A stretch of DNA of 25,945 nt. Source: Gemmataceae bacterium (GTDB lineage: Bacteria > Planctomycetota > Planctomycetia > Gemmatales > Gemmataceae). Numbering within the stretch: the first letter of the stretch is position 1; each line of letters starts with the position of its first letter. Under the pieces are notes generated by a model that was not told the origin of the DNA, did no database searches, and saw nothing but the letters and a program-made list of their open reading frames with translations. Below are positions 1 through 8,242 of this stretch, piece by piece. A program made the translations under genes and the position numbers. Location of the stretch: NCBI GenBank assembly GCA_020847555.1, contig JADLBT010000367.1:1-25945 (forward strand), given 5' to 3'.

Positions 1-52
1 CCGTGGGCATGGGGCTTGAACCTTCCCCCACGGGGCGCAGTCCGTGGGCTTT
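1..52. repeat. R1-family palindromic repeat (GCCCACGGG type)
   Basis: The stretch contains CCGTGGGC, a central CTTCCCCC/GGGGCGC segment and a terminal CCGTGGGCTTT. The same ordered blocks occur inside addB at 19211-19281, and shorter hairpin forms occur at 6774-6819, 11440-11469 and 24647-24676. The left part may be cut by the window edge. It lies just past the stop of the minus-strand gene that ends at 67, so it could act as a 3' structure for that transcript, although no T-run is visible. Confidence 0.6.
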
Positions 53-66
53 CTGACCGCTGACCG

Positions 67-570
67 CTATTCCAGGTTTAGTTTCCAGGGGTCGAGGGGT
101 TCTTGCAAGAACTTATCGAGGATTTGGCGCACGGCGGGTACTTCCTCGGAGACGTCGGGGACGGTGATGGCGGCACGCACCTCGTCCAGGTCCGGGACGG
201 GGGTCGGCGGCGTGTAATCCCCGAGCGGCTTCTCGACGTCGAGCGGCTGGCAGCGCGGCGACGCCTTCGGGTCGGTGTCGCGCTCGACCAGGCGGCGGAG
301 GATACCGTCCGTCGTGTCGAGGTTCAGGCTGCCGGAGTCGGCTCGGGGGCGCTTCTCCGGGTCGTTGATGACCTCGCGCGCCCAGTTGATGTCCTCGAGC
401 GCGACCTTGACCTGGTTCTTCCTGGCCCAGATGACGCGCTGCGCCCAGTTCGCCTCGATCTGGTCCTTGCCGGCGCTCTTGTCGAGTCCGAGGAGCAGGA
501 ACGGCCCGACCTGCTCGCGCGGCAGCGGTGCCAGGTCCAGGACCACGGGGGCGGGGGTTCGGGTCGTCAT
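67..570 (-). CDS. small J-domain-like protein (hypothetical)
   Basis: This is a 167-residue protein. The open frame extends further upstream, but that extension translates the GGCAGCA heptad repeat, so the ATG at 570 (MTTRTPAPVV) is the likely start. Residues about 17-75 (LLLGLDKSAGKDQIEANW, then ALEDINWAREVINDPEKR) resemble the first and last helices of a DnaJ-type J domain: an LGL start, a charged helix, and an N/D-P end. The HPD tripeptide needed to stimulate Hsp70 is not visible. The rest is proline- and acid-rich and probably disordered, with a short conserved-looking C-terminus (LDPWKLNLE). It is the last gene of a run on this strand after two TPR proteins, which suggests a shared protein-interaction role. 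The J-like assignment is inference, and no catalytic function can be named. Confidence 0.72.
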   Translation of the reverse strand: MTTRTPAPVVLDLAPLPREQVGPFLLLGLDKSAGKDQIEANWAQRVIWARKNQVKVALEDINWAREVINDPEKRPRADSGSLNLDTTDGILRRLVERDTDPKASPRCQPLDVEKPLGDYTPPTPVPDLDEVRAAITVPDVSEEVPAVRQILDKFLQEPLDPWKLNLE

Positions 571-583
571 TGCCCTTGGCGGT

Positions 584-697
584 CGGCAGTAGGCAGCAGG
601 CAGCAGGCAGCAGGCAGGAGGCAGCGAAGAGGACGGGGGCGTGCTCCTCGCGGCTTTCTGCTGACTGCCTACTGCCTGCTGCCTGCTGCCTCCTGCT
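584..697. repeat. large inverted repeat built from GGCAGCA heptads
   Basis: The left arm (584-625) is a run of 7-base units of the form GGCAGCA or GGCAGTA, about six in tandem. The right arm (661-697) is the reverse complement of the same unit, four to five copies. The two arms can fold into a long stem around a loop of about 35 nt. The element fills the whole gap between the stop at 698 and the start at 570, and touches the stop of the upstream TPR gene. Confidence 0.8.
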
Positions 698-2374
698 CTA
701 TCCTCCCATCGACTGGCACAGTTCGATCTTGCGGTCAATGTGCTCGCTCAGCTCGCGGATGATGCGGCGGTGCTCCTCGTTCGTCACCAGACCGAGGCAC
801 TTGTTTGTGATGCGGCGCAGCTTCTGGAACTCGTCGTGCAGGTCGCGCATCACGTCGCGCACCGCCGGCCAGTTGATCTGGTAGTTCGGCAGCCGGCGGA
901 CCTGATCGACGATCTTGCCGAGCTGGTCGGTCAGCTGGTCGCACATCCGGCCCATCAGCGGGATGACGTTCCCAACCATGTTGACCGCCCGCTCCTCGAC
1001 GCGCATGTCGTTCGGATGGCGGTTCAGCGTGCGGCGGATGTCGGCGAGCATCCGGTCGATGTCCTCGAGGGTACGCACCTCGCGCAGGTCGAGTTCGTAC
1101 AGCTCGAACTGCGGATCCTCTGGACGCAGCTCGCGCAGGCGGCGGAGCGTGCGGCGAGCGTCTTCCGGCCGCTTGACCTGGTTGTACAGGTGGAACAGGC
1201 GCTCCAGCATCTCCGGCTCGTGCGGGCGCATCCGGTGGGCGCGCTGCAGGTACGGCAGGGCGTTGGCCCAGCGCTCCTTCTTGGTGTAGACGTCGGCGAG
1301 GCGATTCAACCCCTCGTATGCCAGAACCTCCAGGTAGTTCGCCAGGTCCGGGACCGGGACGCGCTTATCGAGCAGGTCGAAGTAGCGGTTCCAGTGGCTG
1401 TCGGCCTGGTCGAGGCGGCCCTGAAGTTCGTAGGCCAGGGCGAGGTTCTGGTGCAGCCAGGCGTCGTTGGGAGCCAGCTTCAGCGCGGCCCCGAAGTAGC
1501 GTGCCCCGCGGTCGAAGTCCTGGAGCATGCACTCGCATGTACCCAGGAGGTTCAGCAGGGCCACCTGGTAGGCACGCGACGAGGCGCGTGGCCCCGGCTG
1601 GCCGTCCGTCACCGACCGGCTGAGCGGGGCGAGGAGGCGCTCGACCTCCTCCCAGTCGCACCGATCGGCCAGCTTCCTGGCCTGCACGAGGGCCGCCTCG
1701 ACATACGCCTCCTGGATCACCGGACTGTGCGGGCAGCCGGTCGCGAGGGTGCGCAGCAGCGGGAAGACGACCTCGAACTTCCCCAGCCCGCGGACGAACT
1801 GGAGGAGCCGCTGCTCCTCGCCAGCGGTCAGCCCCGGCAGGGCGTTTTCGTGGAGGAGGGCGCCGTTGCTGTCGCGCCGGGGGACCGGCGGCGGGGCGCC
1901 GGCCTGGGCGTTCAACCCCAGCCGCAAGAGCGGTTCGAGGAGGTTGAAGAACCGGCGCTCGTCGTCGTCGGGAGCCAGCGCCAGCAGCGGCGGCAGCATC
2001 GCCACGCACTGTTCGAGTTGCCCCAGGGCCAGGCGGGCGAGCAGGAGGTTGTAGCAGACCTCGTAGGATTGCGGGTCAGCGGCAAACGATTGGGCGAACT
2101 CCTGCTCCGCCTGGGCGTACTGCTCCTCCTGCAGGGAGAGCAGACCCATCTGGAGCAGGACGTTGGCGTCGGGCCGGGCGATCTTGCGGAAGGCAGCGCG
2201 GGCTTCGGGGATCTTGCCCAGCCGCTTGTAGCAGAGCCCGAGCATGTAGGCGGCCTCGGTATCCTGGCAGCCGGCCTTGATGGCCTGTTCGAGCAGGCGC
2301 GCGGCGTCCTCCAGGTGTGCGGGCACCGGAACCGCCACGGGGACCGTGTCCATCTCCACAGCTGAGGTTGCCAT
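698..2374 (-). CDS. TPR-repeat protein
   Basis: This is a soluble, mostly helical protein of 558 residues built of tetratricopeptide repeats. Clear TPR-like helix pairs occur from the N-terminus (AAYMLGLCYKRLGKIPEARA at about 44-63) through the middle (NLLGTCECMLQDFDRGARYF; LHQNLALAYELQGRLDQADS) to about residue 430 (HLYNQVKRPEDARRTLRRLR). The last 130 residues are a helical region without clear TPRs. No signal peptide or membrane segment is seen, so it is probably cytoplasmic. The start could be GTG at 2377 or the adjacent ATG at 2374; I use the ATG. It lies between a membrane-anchored TPR protein and a J-like protein on the same strand. A scaffold or adaptor role follows from the fold, but its partners are unknown. 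Confidence 0.85.
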   Translation of the reverse strand: MATSAVEMDTVPVAVPVPAHLEDAARLLEQAIKAGCQDTEAAYMLGLCYKRLGKIPEARAAFRKIARPDANVLLQMGLLSLQEEQYAQAEQEFAQSFAADPQSYEVCYNLLLARLALGQLEQCVAMLPPLLALAPDDDERRFFNLLEPLLRLGLNAQAGAPPPVPRRDSNGALLHENALPGLTAGEEQRLLQFVRGLGKFEVVFPLLRTLATGCPHSPVIQEAYVEAALVQARKLADRCDWEEVERLLAPLSRSVTDGQPGPRASSRAYQVALLNLLGTCECMLQDFDRGARYFGAALKLAPNDAWLHQNLALAYELQGRLDQADSHWNRYFDLLDKRVPVPDLANYLEVLAYEGLNRLADVYTKKERWANALPYLQRAHRMRPHEPEMLERLFHLYNQVKRPEDARRTLRRLRELRPEDPQFELYELDLREVRTLEDIDRMLADIRRTLNRHPNDMRVEERAVNMVGNVIPLMGRMCDQLTDQLGKIVDQVRRLPNYQINWPAVRDVMRDLHDEFQKLRRITNKCLGLVTNEEHRRIIRELSEHIDRKIELCQSMGG

Positions 2375-2403
2375 CACGTTGCCCTTGCACCTGCTTGAGA
2401 GTA

Positions 2404-2569
2404 GGCCACAGATTAACGCGGATAAACACAGCTAAAGACAACAAGCCAGAGAGAAGAAGAGAATGGGGCAGGCAGAGAACCTTACTACCCGGCCTTTCCG
2501 CCAGTTACTCCAGGTTGCTATTCCTTTTTCTGTCTTTAATCTGTGTTTATCCGCGTTGATCCGTGGTCC
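2404..2569. repeat. R5-family inverted repeat (CCACAGAT / AACGCGGAT arms)
   Basis: The left arm at 2404-2440 (CCACAGATTAACGCGGAT, then AAACACAG and TAAAGACA) pairs with its near-perfect reverse complement at 2531-2569. The spacer is about 90 bp of AT-richer DNA. A second copy with the same arm words lies at 13651-13785. In each copy the element fills the gap between two co-directional genes. Elements with CCACAGATGAACACGGAT-like words are common intergenic repeats in many bacterial genomes (recalled, not checked). Confidence 0.8.
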
Positions 2570-2574
2570 ACCGC

Positions 2575-5325
2575 TCACGTCCTGTACAACAGTCGCTGCC
2601 CGGCCTTGAGCAACGAGAGCATCAGCAGCGGCCCCAGCCGCCGGTCGCGCAAACCAAGCCGCCCTGCCTCGCGCAGCTTTTCGGCCGCCTGCTCATAGCG
2701 TCCCGACTGGTAGGCCGATAGTGCTGCCAGGAACATCGTCTTCTGCAGCGGGTCGTCGAACCCCCAGGCTCTGCGCTTCTCCGCCGTCAGCGCCTTCCAC
2801 CAGTGGACCGCCTCCTCGTAGACCCCCTCGTGGAAGCGGACCGCACCGAGGATCGCCTGGGCGTGGGAGGCCGACGGGTTATCGGCCGCCTTCGCCACCA
2901 GCCGGAACGCCTCGGCGGCGGCCGCCGGCTCCCGACGGTGGAGCGACGCCCACCCGGCCAGGTACGCGCTGTCCAGGGCGTAGGTTGGATCTTCGGCCGC
3001 GCGGCGCGACGCCTGGATGGCCCCGTCGTAGTCGCCCGCCGCCAGCCGCGCCACCCCCGCGAGGTAGTGAAAACGGGCGTCGGCGGCTGCTGGCTGATTC
3101 ATGGCCCCGGCGTGGGTCGCGAGCTGTTGCCGGTCGCCCGCGACCGCGCGCATCGCGGCCAGCACCCACAGAGCCTGCTCGTGGTCCGGCCGCTCTCGCA
3201 GGCACTCTTCCAGTAGTTCGACGGCGGGGCGTAGAGCTTCGGGCTGATTCCGGGCGGCCTCACCCTGGCGGTTGAGGGAGGTCAACACCAGGCGGGCGCC
3301 GAGGAAGGCCGCGTCGGCCCGGGCCGGTCCGTGCATCAGCGCGAGTGCCTTGCGGATGCTCTCCAGGCACTCGCCCGGACGCCCCAGCTGTTCGAGGACG
3401 ACGGCGAGGCGCAGCAGCGGAGTCGTCGCTGCCGGCTCCAACTCGTGCCATCCCTGGAGCAGCTCGCGCGCCTGGTCGGGATTACCGCATCGGTAGTGGA
3501 GGCGGGCGAGCAGGTCGAACGCCTGCGGGCTGCGCGGCGCCAGCCGGTGCAGCACCTCGGCGGTCGCCAGCGCCCCGTCGAGGTGTCCGGCCTCCTCCGC
3601 GCGGGTCGCGCGCGCCAGCAGAAAGGCTTCGCCCCTGGACGGGTAAGCGGGGCCGAACACCTCGGGGAATCGGCCCGGCTCCTGGGCTGCCGCCTGTGCC
3701 AGGAAGGCGTACTCGACCTCGTCGAAGTCCCACCCGCGGGCGGCGAAGAACTCCCGCGCCCGGTCGATCTCGGCGAACGTGCGGGCGAACAGTGTCAGGG
3801 CGTGCGGCCCGGTCAGGTCGTGCAGATGGGCGGCGCGGCAGTAGAGCCACGCATACTCCGCGTGGAGCGCCTCGGGGTAGGCGGCCTGGAAGTGGTGGTA
3901 CGCCGCGGCCGCCTGCGGGTCGGTCGCGTTGACCGAGAGCAGGTGTTCGCAGAGGTAGAGGTGGTCCTCGACCGGCAGAGCGATGTCGAGGGTCCGGACC
4001 TCGGCGAAGATCTGGTCGAGCAGGTCGGCCCACTCGCGGTCCCCGGGGGCGTTGAACTTGCTCACGACCCGGACCGCCCAGGTCACGTTCCGCACCTTGT
4101 CCTCGGGCCGGGCCGGTTTGCCCTGGGCGCCGCACAGCGCGAGGTAGCCGGCGGTCAGCCGGTCCTTCGGCTCCTCCAACTCGTGGGCGGTGCGCAGGTG
4201 CTTGAACGCCTGGTCGTAGCGCCCCAGCCGCGCCAGCGCCAGCCCGAGTCCACGCAGCACGGCCACCGACGGGGCCGCCTCCCCCATCAGTTTGGTGAAG
4301 ACGTCGGCCGACTCCTGGAACTGCCCCAGCCGGTAGAGGCCGTGCCCCAGCGCAGTCTGGCCGTCGCGGAGGATGGCGTGCAGGTCGGCGCCCCAGAGGG
4401 GGCAGACGTAGCGGTACGCCGACGCGAGTTTGCGGACGAAGGAGCGCCCTTCGGGGAATCCCTCCACCCAGAGCCGCTCGGGGTTGCTGGCCCAGATGAG
4501 CAGGCCGCGCTGGCCGAGGGCGCGCTGCATGGCGCGCACCGCGATCTGCGCGTCCCCGCCCGCCTCGATCATCGCGCGGCCGAGGTGGAGCGTGACGAGA
4601 GGGCAGTTGCTGTCGAGTCGGTTGGCCTCGGTGAAGAACCGGAGTGCCTCCTTCGGTTGGCCCTGCCGGAGCAACAGGCCGCCGACGTACAGCGACGGGT
4701 CGAGATGGGTGAGGGCAGCCGGGTCGCTGCCCCGCGCTTCCAGGAAGGAGTTGAGGGCCAGTTCGTTGCTTCCTTCGCGAACGTGGCACAGCCCCTTCCA
4801 GAAGGACGCCTCGGGACATGCGGCCTGCAGCAGCAGCACCCGCGTGAGCATCTCGTGGACCGGCGCGGTGTCGTTCCCGGCGGTGCCGGCGAACAGGCGG
4901 CGTACCTCGGCGAGCATCTGCTCGATCACCGCCGCGCGGACCGCGGCCTCTCCGAGTCCGACCAGGGCGACCGCGTTGAGCCGGTATTCCAACCCCTTCT
5001 CGTAGTCCCCCGCCGCAATCGCGGCGGCGCCGGCGGTGCTCAGACACGCGCTCTCCGCGGTGCGCAGGCGCGACGCCCATACGGAAGCCTGGTTGACGCG
5101 CAGTTGCAGGTCGCGGACCAGGGCCAGGGCCGGCCGCCATTCCCCCGCCTGACGCAGGCGGCCGACGCGCCGCAGGCCGCGGCGCATGCGCGGCCCGCGG
5201 CCGAAAGCGAGCCACCCGCCCACGAGAACCACAACCACCAGCAGCGCCGCAGCCCCGTACAGGATCCACCCCGGGAGGTCGGCGGACGTCGGTTGTGCCA
5301 GCTGAGCGAAGGGGAGCGGAAACAT
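2575..5325 (-). CDS. membrane-anchored TPR-repeat protein
   Basis: This protein has 916 residues counted from the ATG at 5325; a TTG seven codons upstream is a weaker option. Residues about 18-43 form one hydrophobic segment (GWILYGAAALLVVVVLVGGW) followed by a strongly basic stretch (GRGPRMRRGLRRVGRLR). By the positive-inside rule the large C-terminal part should be cytoplasmic. The remainder is almost entirely TPR-like helix pairs, for example ALRFFTEANRLDSNCPLVTL, VAVLRGLGLALARLGRYDQA and AQAILGAVRFHEGVYEEAVH. It lies upstream of a second TPR protein and downstream of a structured RNA that has its own terminator. Membrane-anchored TPR proteins act as assembly platforms, but no specific complex can be named. 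Confidence 0.87.
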   Translation of the reverse strand: MFPLPFAQLAQPTSADLPGWILYGAAALLVVVVLVGGWLAFGRGPRMRRGLRRVGRLRQAGEWRPALALVRDLQLRVNQASVWASRLRTAESACLSTAGAAAIAAGDYEKGLEYRLNAVALVGLGEAAVRAAVIEQMLAEVRRLFAGTAGNDTAPVHEMLTRVLLLQAACPEASFWKGLCHVREGSNELALNSFLEARGSDPAALTHLDPSLYVGGLLLRQGQPKEALRFFTEANRLDSNCPLVTLHLGRAMIEAGGDAQIAVRAMQRALGQRGLLIWASNPERLWVEGFPEGRSFVRKLASAYRYVCPLWGADLHAILRDGQTALGHGLYRLGQFQESADVFTKLMGEAAPSVAVLRGLGLALARLGRYDQAFKHLRTAHELEEPKDRLTAGYLALCGAQGKPARPEDKVRNVTWAVRVVSKFNAPGDREWADLLDQIFAEVRTLDIALPVEDHLYLCEHLLSVNATDPQAAAAYHHFQAAYPEALHAEYAWLYCRAAHLHDLTGPHALTLFARTFAEIDRAREFFAARGWDFDEVEYAFLAQAAAQEPGRFPEVFGPAYPSRGEAFLLARATRAEEAGHLDGALATAEVLHRLAPRSPQAFDLLARLHYRCGNPDQARELLQGWHELEPAATTPLLRLAVVLEQLGRPGECLESIRKALALMHGPARADAAFLGARLVLTSLNRQGEAARNQPEALRPAVELLEECLRERPDHEQALWVLAAMRAVAGDRQQLATHAGAMNQPAAADARFHYLAGVARLAAGDYDGAIQASRRAAEDPTYALDSAYLAGWASLHRREPAAAAEAFRLVAKAADNPSASHAQAILGAVRFHEGVYEEAVHWWKALTAEKRRAWGFDDPLQKTMFLAALSAYQSGRYEQAAEKLREAGRLGLRDRRLGPLLMLSLLKAGQRLLYRT

Positions 5326-5535
5326 ACCATCACGAGGCAAGAACAATGGGGCCGTCGGGATTGCGACGAGATCGTTAGATTCACACAGTACCGCGCCCCG
5401 GTCGATCCTTCAAGCATTCCCTCCGCGGCGAAATGTGTCCGCCGCAGCCGCATGGAGCTTCGTCGGGATGGACACCGAGGGTGCGGTTCGCCCTGGGTTG
5501 AGTGCGCGAGCGGAGAAGGAAGAGAGAGGGGATAG
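5326..5535. other. intergenic leader between RNA terminator and TPR gene
   Basis: These 210 bp lie between the intrinsic terminator and the ATG at 5325. I see no convincing promoter, repeat or small gene here. Transcription of the TPR genes must begin here or come from read-through of the terminator. Confidence 0.4.
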
Positions 5536-5576
5536 AAAAAGACCGCGACCCGTTTCCGGGGAGGAGACGGGTCGCG
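5536..5576 (-). terminator. intrinsic terminator of the 5536-6095 RNA
   Basis: On the minus strand, CGCGACCCGT (5567-5576) pairs perfectly with ACGGGTCGCG (5544-5553). A 13-nt loop separates them, and GGTCTTTTTC follows with a five-T run at 5536-5540. On the plus strand the same hairpin has no T-run, so it works in the minus direction only. Confidence 0.8.
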
Positions 5577-6095
5577 ATCACCCCTGCAGGGGTTGGAAGT
5601 TCGATCCGCCCCTGGCCGGCAAGGCCGGGAGCGCTCAAAAGTGCGAGAGGTCCGTCGCCGGGGTGGATCGGAAACTACCTATCTGGTTTCTCGGGGGAGC
5701 GGGCACAGGGGCCAGCGCAGCCACACCCGAGGGCGTATGCACCGAAATCAAACCGAGCGACGGGCTCCGCCAAGCGACTCGTTTGGTTGATCGACTGGCA
5801 CACCTCCTTCAGTCGTGGTGCCGGAAGAGCCGTCGGGGGCAGGATTGGTGAGAACTTATCGGGTCTCTCAGGGCCCCATGTGGGTACGCCTGTCAGGCGT
5901 GGAGAGGACTCCAGAGCCACCTGAGAACGTAACGCCGAGATCCCACCGGCGACGGCTCCCCAGTTCGTGGAGCTTCCCGGATGCAACTCTGACGAGAAGT
6001 TCAGCGGTCGCCGTTCGGGTCGAGGCCTTGTCGGCCTGGCCGCCCCAGCGGCCTGATTCGTCGAAGGCACGTGCCTGAGAGAAGCTCCTAACCAC
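5536..6095 (-). ncRNA. candidate structured non-coding RNA of unknown class
   Basis: A consensus promoter and an intrinsic terminator bracket about 560 nt with no convincing ORF. The sequence is full of complementary segments: GGAGCUUC (6081-6088) with GAAGCUCC (5969-5976); the palindrome AGGCACGUGCCU (6065-6076); GGCCGC/GCGGCC (6038-6053); UCUCAGG/CCUGAGA (5920-5926 with 5866-5872); ACGCCU/AGGCGU (5886-5900); CGACUG/CAGUCG (5792-5815). I looked for known classes. There is no tmRNA 3' T-arm with CCA, no RNase P GAGGAAAGUCCGG or ACAGAA core, no SRP GGAAGGAAGCAGCC loop, and no recognised riboswitch core. Because the terminator ends it 210 nt before the TPR gene, a stand-alone RNA is likelier than a leader. 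A very divergent 6S or RNase P RNA remains possible. Confidence 0.6.
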
Positions 6096-6100
6096 TTGTT

Positions 6101-6128
6101 ACTATAACCGCCCCGGGGGAAGCGTCAA
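6101..6128 (-). promoter_or_regulatory. sigma70-type promoter for the structured RNA
   Basis: On the minus strand TTGACG (6123-6128) and TATAGT (6101-6106) are separated by 16 nt, each with five of six consensus bases. The predicted start of transcription is near 6095 (G). It is the best-matching promoter pair I found in the window. It faces a region without a real ORF, which supports a stable RNA gene. Confidence 0.72.
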
Positions 6129-6235
6129 GGATATTATCGGCTTTTTCCTGCCTTTCCTCAACCGGCCCAAGCAGGGTCAAGGAGGATGGTGCGTCAAGGT
6201 TTTTGGTAAAGCCCGCGGGGGGCACTGCACTCGCT

Positions 6236-6631
6236 CTAGTTGCTTTTGATGGCGAAGGAGAAGTCGTTGGCGGCGGGTTTCACCTCCGCAGTGAGAGTGG
6301 ATTCGTCGGAGTACCGTGCCGGGAGATAGTTGACCTTGGTCGGCGGGCCACCCGGATCGGTGTCCAGCGGCGGCCCGGCCCTGTACGCCCGGATCTGGAC
6401 GGTATTCTTCCCCTCGCACGCCTGGCCGGCGAATGCCCCCCCCTTGACTTCCAGGATGCTCGGCACCTGGCCGACGATCTCGAACGTGATCTCCCCGTCC
6501 GCCAAGGGCTTGCCGTCCACCGTCACCCGCCCCTTGACGTCGTGGCTCGGCGGCGGCTCGATTGCCGGCCCCCGCGCACACCCACACGCCAGTACGAGGG
6601 CGGCGGACCATACCCAGCGCATTCGAGACAT
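6236..6631 (-). CDS. small lipoprotein, carboxypeptidase-regulatory-like fold
   Basis: This is a 131-residue protein. The N-terminus (MSRMRWVWSAALVLAC) is a short lipoprotein signal with the lipidated Cys probably at residue 16 (VLAC; GCARG follows). The mature part begins with VKGRVTVDGKPLADGEITF (from about residue 32), the beta-strand signature of the small planctomycete lipoproteins related to the carboxypeptidase-regulatory or transthyretin-like fold. It continues to a C-terminal strand (FSFAIKSN). An AGGAG site lies 9 nt before the ATG. It follows a DUF1559 gene on the same strand with a gap of about 190 bp, and the same pairing recurs at 8429-10205. It is probably exported and membrane-attached. 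Its molecular role is unknown. Confidence 0.85.
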   Translation of the reverse strand: MSRMRWVWSAALVLACGCARGPAIEPPPSHDVKGRVTVDGKPLADGEITFEIVGQVPSILEVKGGAFAGQACEGKNTVQIRAYRAGPPLDTDPGGPPTKVNYLPARYSDESTLTAEVKPAANDFSFAIKSN

Positions 6632-6773
6632 CGCAGCACACTCCTGCCAGAGGCACTGGGCAATACACCTCCGGACGTTGTACGTGGTTCCTGGTTTGAG
6701 AAAAAACCGCAGGGAGGACGCTCCTCGCGCGCGTGGCTGGTAATCAGTTCAGCTGCAACGAATCGCCAGGTTA

Positions 6774-6819
6774 TTTCTGGGAAGGCCCACGGGTGGCGCC
6801 CCGTGGGCCTTCCCAGAAA
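6774..6819. repeat. perfect 20-bp hairpin after DUF1559 gene (R1 core)
   Basis: The arms at 6774-6793 and 6800-6819 are perfectly complementary with a 6-nt loop, and contain the GCCCACGGG/CCCGTGGGC core of family R1. The hairpin begins 5 nt after the stop of the minus-strand DUF1559 gene. There is no T-run on the minus side, so 3'-end protection or partial termination is likelier than a classical terminator. Confidence 0.8.
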
Positions 6820-6823
6820 GAAT

Positions 6824-7870
6824 CTAGTCGAGGGTGACGGGCAGGCCGTCGTTGCGAGCGGCGAGGCGGGCCAGGACGACGGCGGTGAGGGTGTCCTGGA
6901 GGAAGCGGACGGAGCCGTCGCCGAGCAGGACGTTGACTCCTCCGGTGTGGGCCGACCGCAGCGGGTTGTTGTTCCCCGCGTTCTGGCATATTCCCGTGGT
7001 GCACGAGGTGGTGTTCCCGAGCGGCGCGTTTGGGGACGTGCCATGGTTGATCAGATACCGGATGGTGGTGGTATTGAACACCCGCCCATTGCTGTTGTTC
7101 GGCAGCGCGCTCGTGCTGTTGTTGTTCCCGTTGCAGCCCATGGCGAAGCCGTGCTGGATGGACGGCCGCCAGTCCCGCGGGGTTCTGGCGCTGTTGCCCT
7201 GGTAGACCCACTGACCGACCTCGCCGACCATGAGGGTGTTGCTCGTCCCGTCCGTGATCCCCATCAAGTTCGTGCGCGAGTTGTAGTGCAGGATGCCGTT
7301 GATCGCGTGCGGGCCGTACGGCGTCGTGTACTGAGTATGGCCGGTGACTCCACCGAAACCCCGGACATTGCCGGCGATCCCCACATAATCAGGCACCATG
7401 GAGCCGGGGGCGGTGGTGGACAGGGAGTGCGTGATGGTCAGCGGGGACGACGGGCACCTGTACACGGCGAAGGTGGGCCGACCCGCGAGGTCGCCGATAC
7501 CCCGCCGGATCTGGATGTTGTTATATTGCAGGTTGGTGCCGAGGCGAGCGATCCGGTGCGGGGCGCCAAGTTCGACATACGGCATGATGTACGCCAGCCA
7601 CGACGACCCCCACTGACGGCCGCCGGCCGTGCCGAACGGGGTGCGGTTGTTGGCGGCGCCGGGGGGGAGACGCTTGTACGAATCGTGGTAGGCGTGCAGG
7701 GCGATACCGATCTGTTTGAGGTTATTCTGGCACTGGGCGCGGTTGGCCGCCTCGCGCACCTTCTGGACGGCCGGCAGGAGCAGGCCGATCAGGATGGCAA
7801 TGATCGCGATCACGACGAGGAGTTCGATCAGCGTGAACGCCGACCGACGCAGGACACGGGACTGGCGCAT
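6824..7870 (-). CDS. DUF1559 protein with prepilin-type N-terminus
   Basis: This protein has 348 residues from the ATG at 7870 ([18 protein letters not shown]). A GAGGG site sits about 10 nt upstream, and the longer frame adds only an unlikely leader. A basic N-terminus precedes the prepilin peptidase site A/FTLIE with Glu at +5, then a hydrophobic helix ([15 protein letters not shown]) and the conserved [16 protein letters not shown] stretch. The C-terminus carries the DUF1559 signature [16 protein letters not shown]. These proteins are hugely expanded in planctomycetes. They are presumably exported through a type II/IV-pilin-like route, but their function is not established. The gene is paired with the lipoprotein at 6236-6631, and its first 110 nt after the start are nearly identical to those of the DUF1559 gene at 9120-10205. 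Confidence 0.93.
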   Translation of the reverse strand: MRQSRVLRRSAFTLIELLVVIAIIAILIGLLLPAVQKVREAANRAQCQNNLKQIGIALHAYHDSYKRLPPGAANNRTPFGTAGGRQWGSSWLAYIMPYVELGAPHRIARLGTNLQYNNIQIRRGIGDLAGRPTFAVYRCPSSPLTITHSLSTTAPGSMVPDYVGIAGNVRGFGGVTGHTQYTTPYGPHAINGILHYNSRTNLMGITDGTSNTLMVGEVGQWVYQGNSARTPRDWRPSIQHGFAMGCNGNNNSTSALPNNSNGRVFNTTTIRYLINHGTSPNAPLGNTTSCTTGICQNAGNNNPLRSAHTGGVNVLLGDGSVRFLQDTLTAVVLARLAARNDGLPVTLD

Positions 7871-8062
7871 GAGAGCCACCCTCACAAGAAGCGACAAATG
7901 ACAGGAGGGGGCGGATTTACTCTCGGCAACGCACACGAGAACTGTCCTGGAGGCACGCCGTCGCGAGTTGTTCCTCTCCGCGCCGTTCAGGACAGGATGC
8001 GGGGAGGAAACAGACGCGCTCTCAGGTTGTTCCCGAGCTTTGAATTAGAGAAAGATGAATCA

Positions 8063-8091
8063 AGATTAATGACGAATTAATGAGATGTCAA
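8063..8091 (-). promoter_or_regulatory. candidate promoter of the 6824-7870 DUF1559 gene
   Basis: On the minus strand a perfect TTGACA (8086-8091) lies 17 nt from TAATCT (8063-8068), a weak -10. The surroundings are the most AT-rich of this region. The 5' leader would be about 185 nt. Confidence 0.45.
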
Positions 8092-8175
8092 GGAGAACTT
8101 CCTCATAATTCCGAGATTTCTGCCCCATCTCACATGGGTACATGCGTACAGAGATACGGCTCGCCTTCTCCACTG

Positions 8176-8242
8176 CTATCCGAGGCCGAAGCGTCAGCGA
8201 GGGATGAGACTTGTCCCTCGCTGACGCTTCGGCCTCGGATAG
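8176..8242. repeat. R2-family perfect hairpin (GGCCGAAGCGTCAGCGAGGG)
   Basis: The arms at 8176-8204 and 8214-8242 are perfectly complementary over 29 bp with a 9-nt loop. Related copies lie at 14963-15023 (one mismatch in 25) and 23844-23903 (decayed right arm). It sits about 190 bp beyond the stop of the lipoprotein gene at 8429. Confidence 0.9.

Noticed and set aside
584..697. CRISPR-like array
   Set aside because: The repeats are 7-base tandem units without spacers and are arranged as an inverted pair.
3331..5535. Long plus-strand open frame opposite the TPR gene
   Set aside because: It mirrors the TPR gene on the other strand. Its translation is Arg/Gln/Val-rich without domains, as expected from antisense frames of GC-rich coding DNA.
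5577..5640. tRNA-like or tmRNA-like 3' end (TTCGATCC) on the plus strand
   Set aside because: The surrounding bases do not form a 5-bp T stem, an acceptor stem or a CCA end, and the neighbouring hairpin is the terminator of the opposite strand.
6181..6209. Short plus-strand leader peptide MVRQGFW after AAGGAGG
   Set aside because: The ribosome site touches the ATG with no spacer, and the nearest gene downstream is on the opposite strand.
6196..6222. Possible terminator after the lipoprotein gene at 6236
   Set aside because: The stem is only 4-5 bp and the tail is TTTACC, too weak to support.
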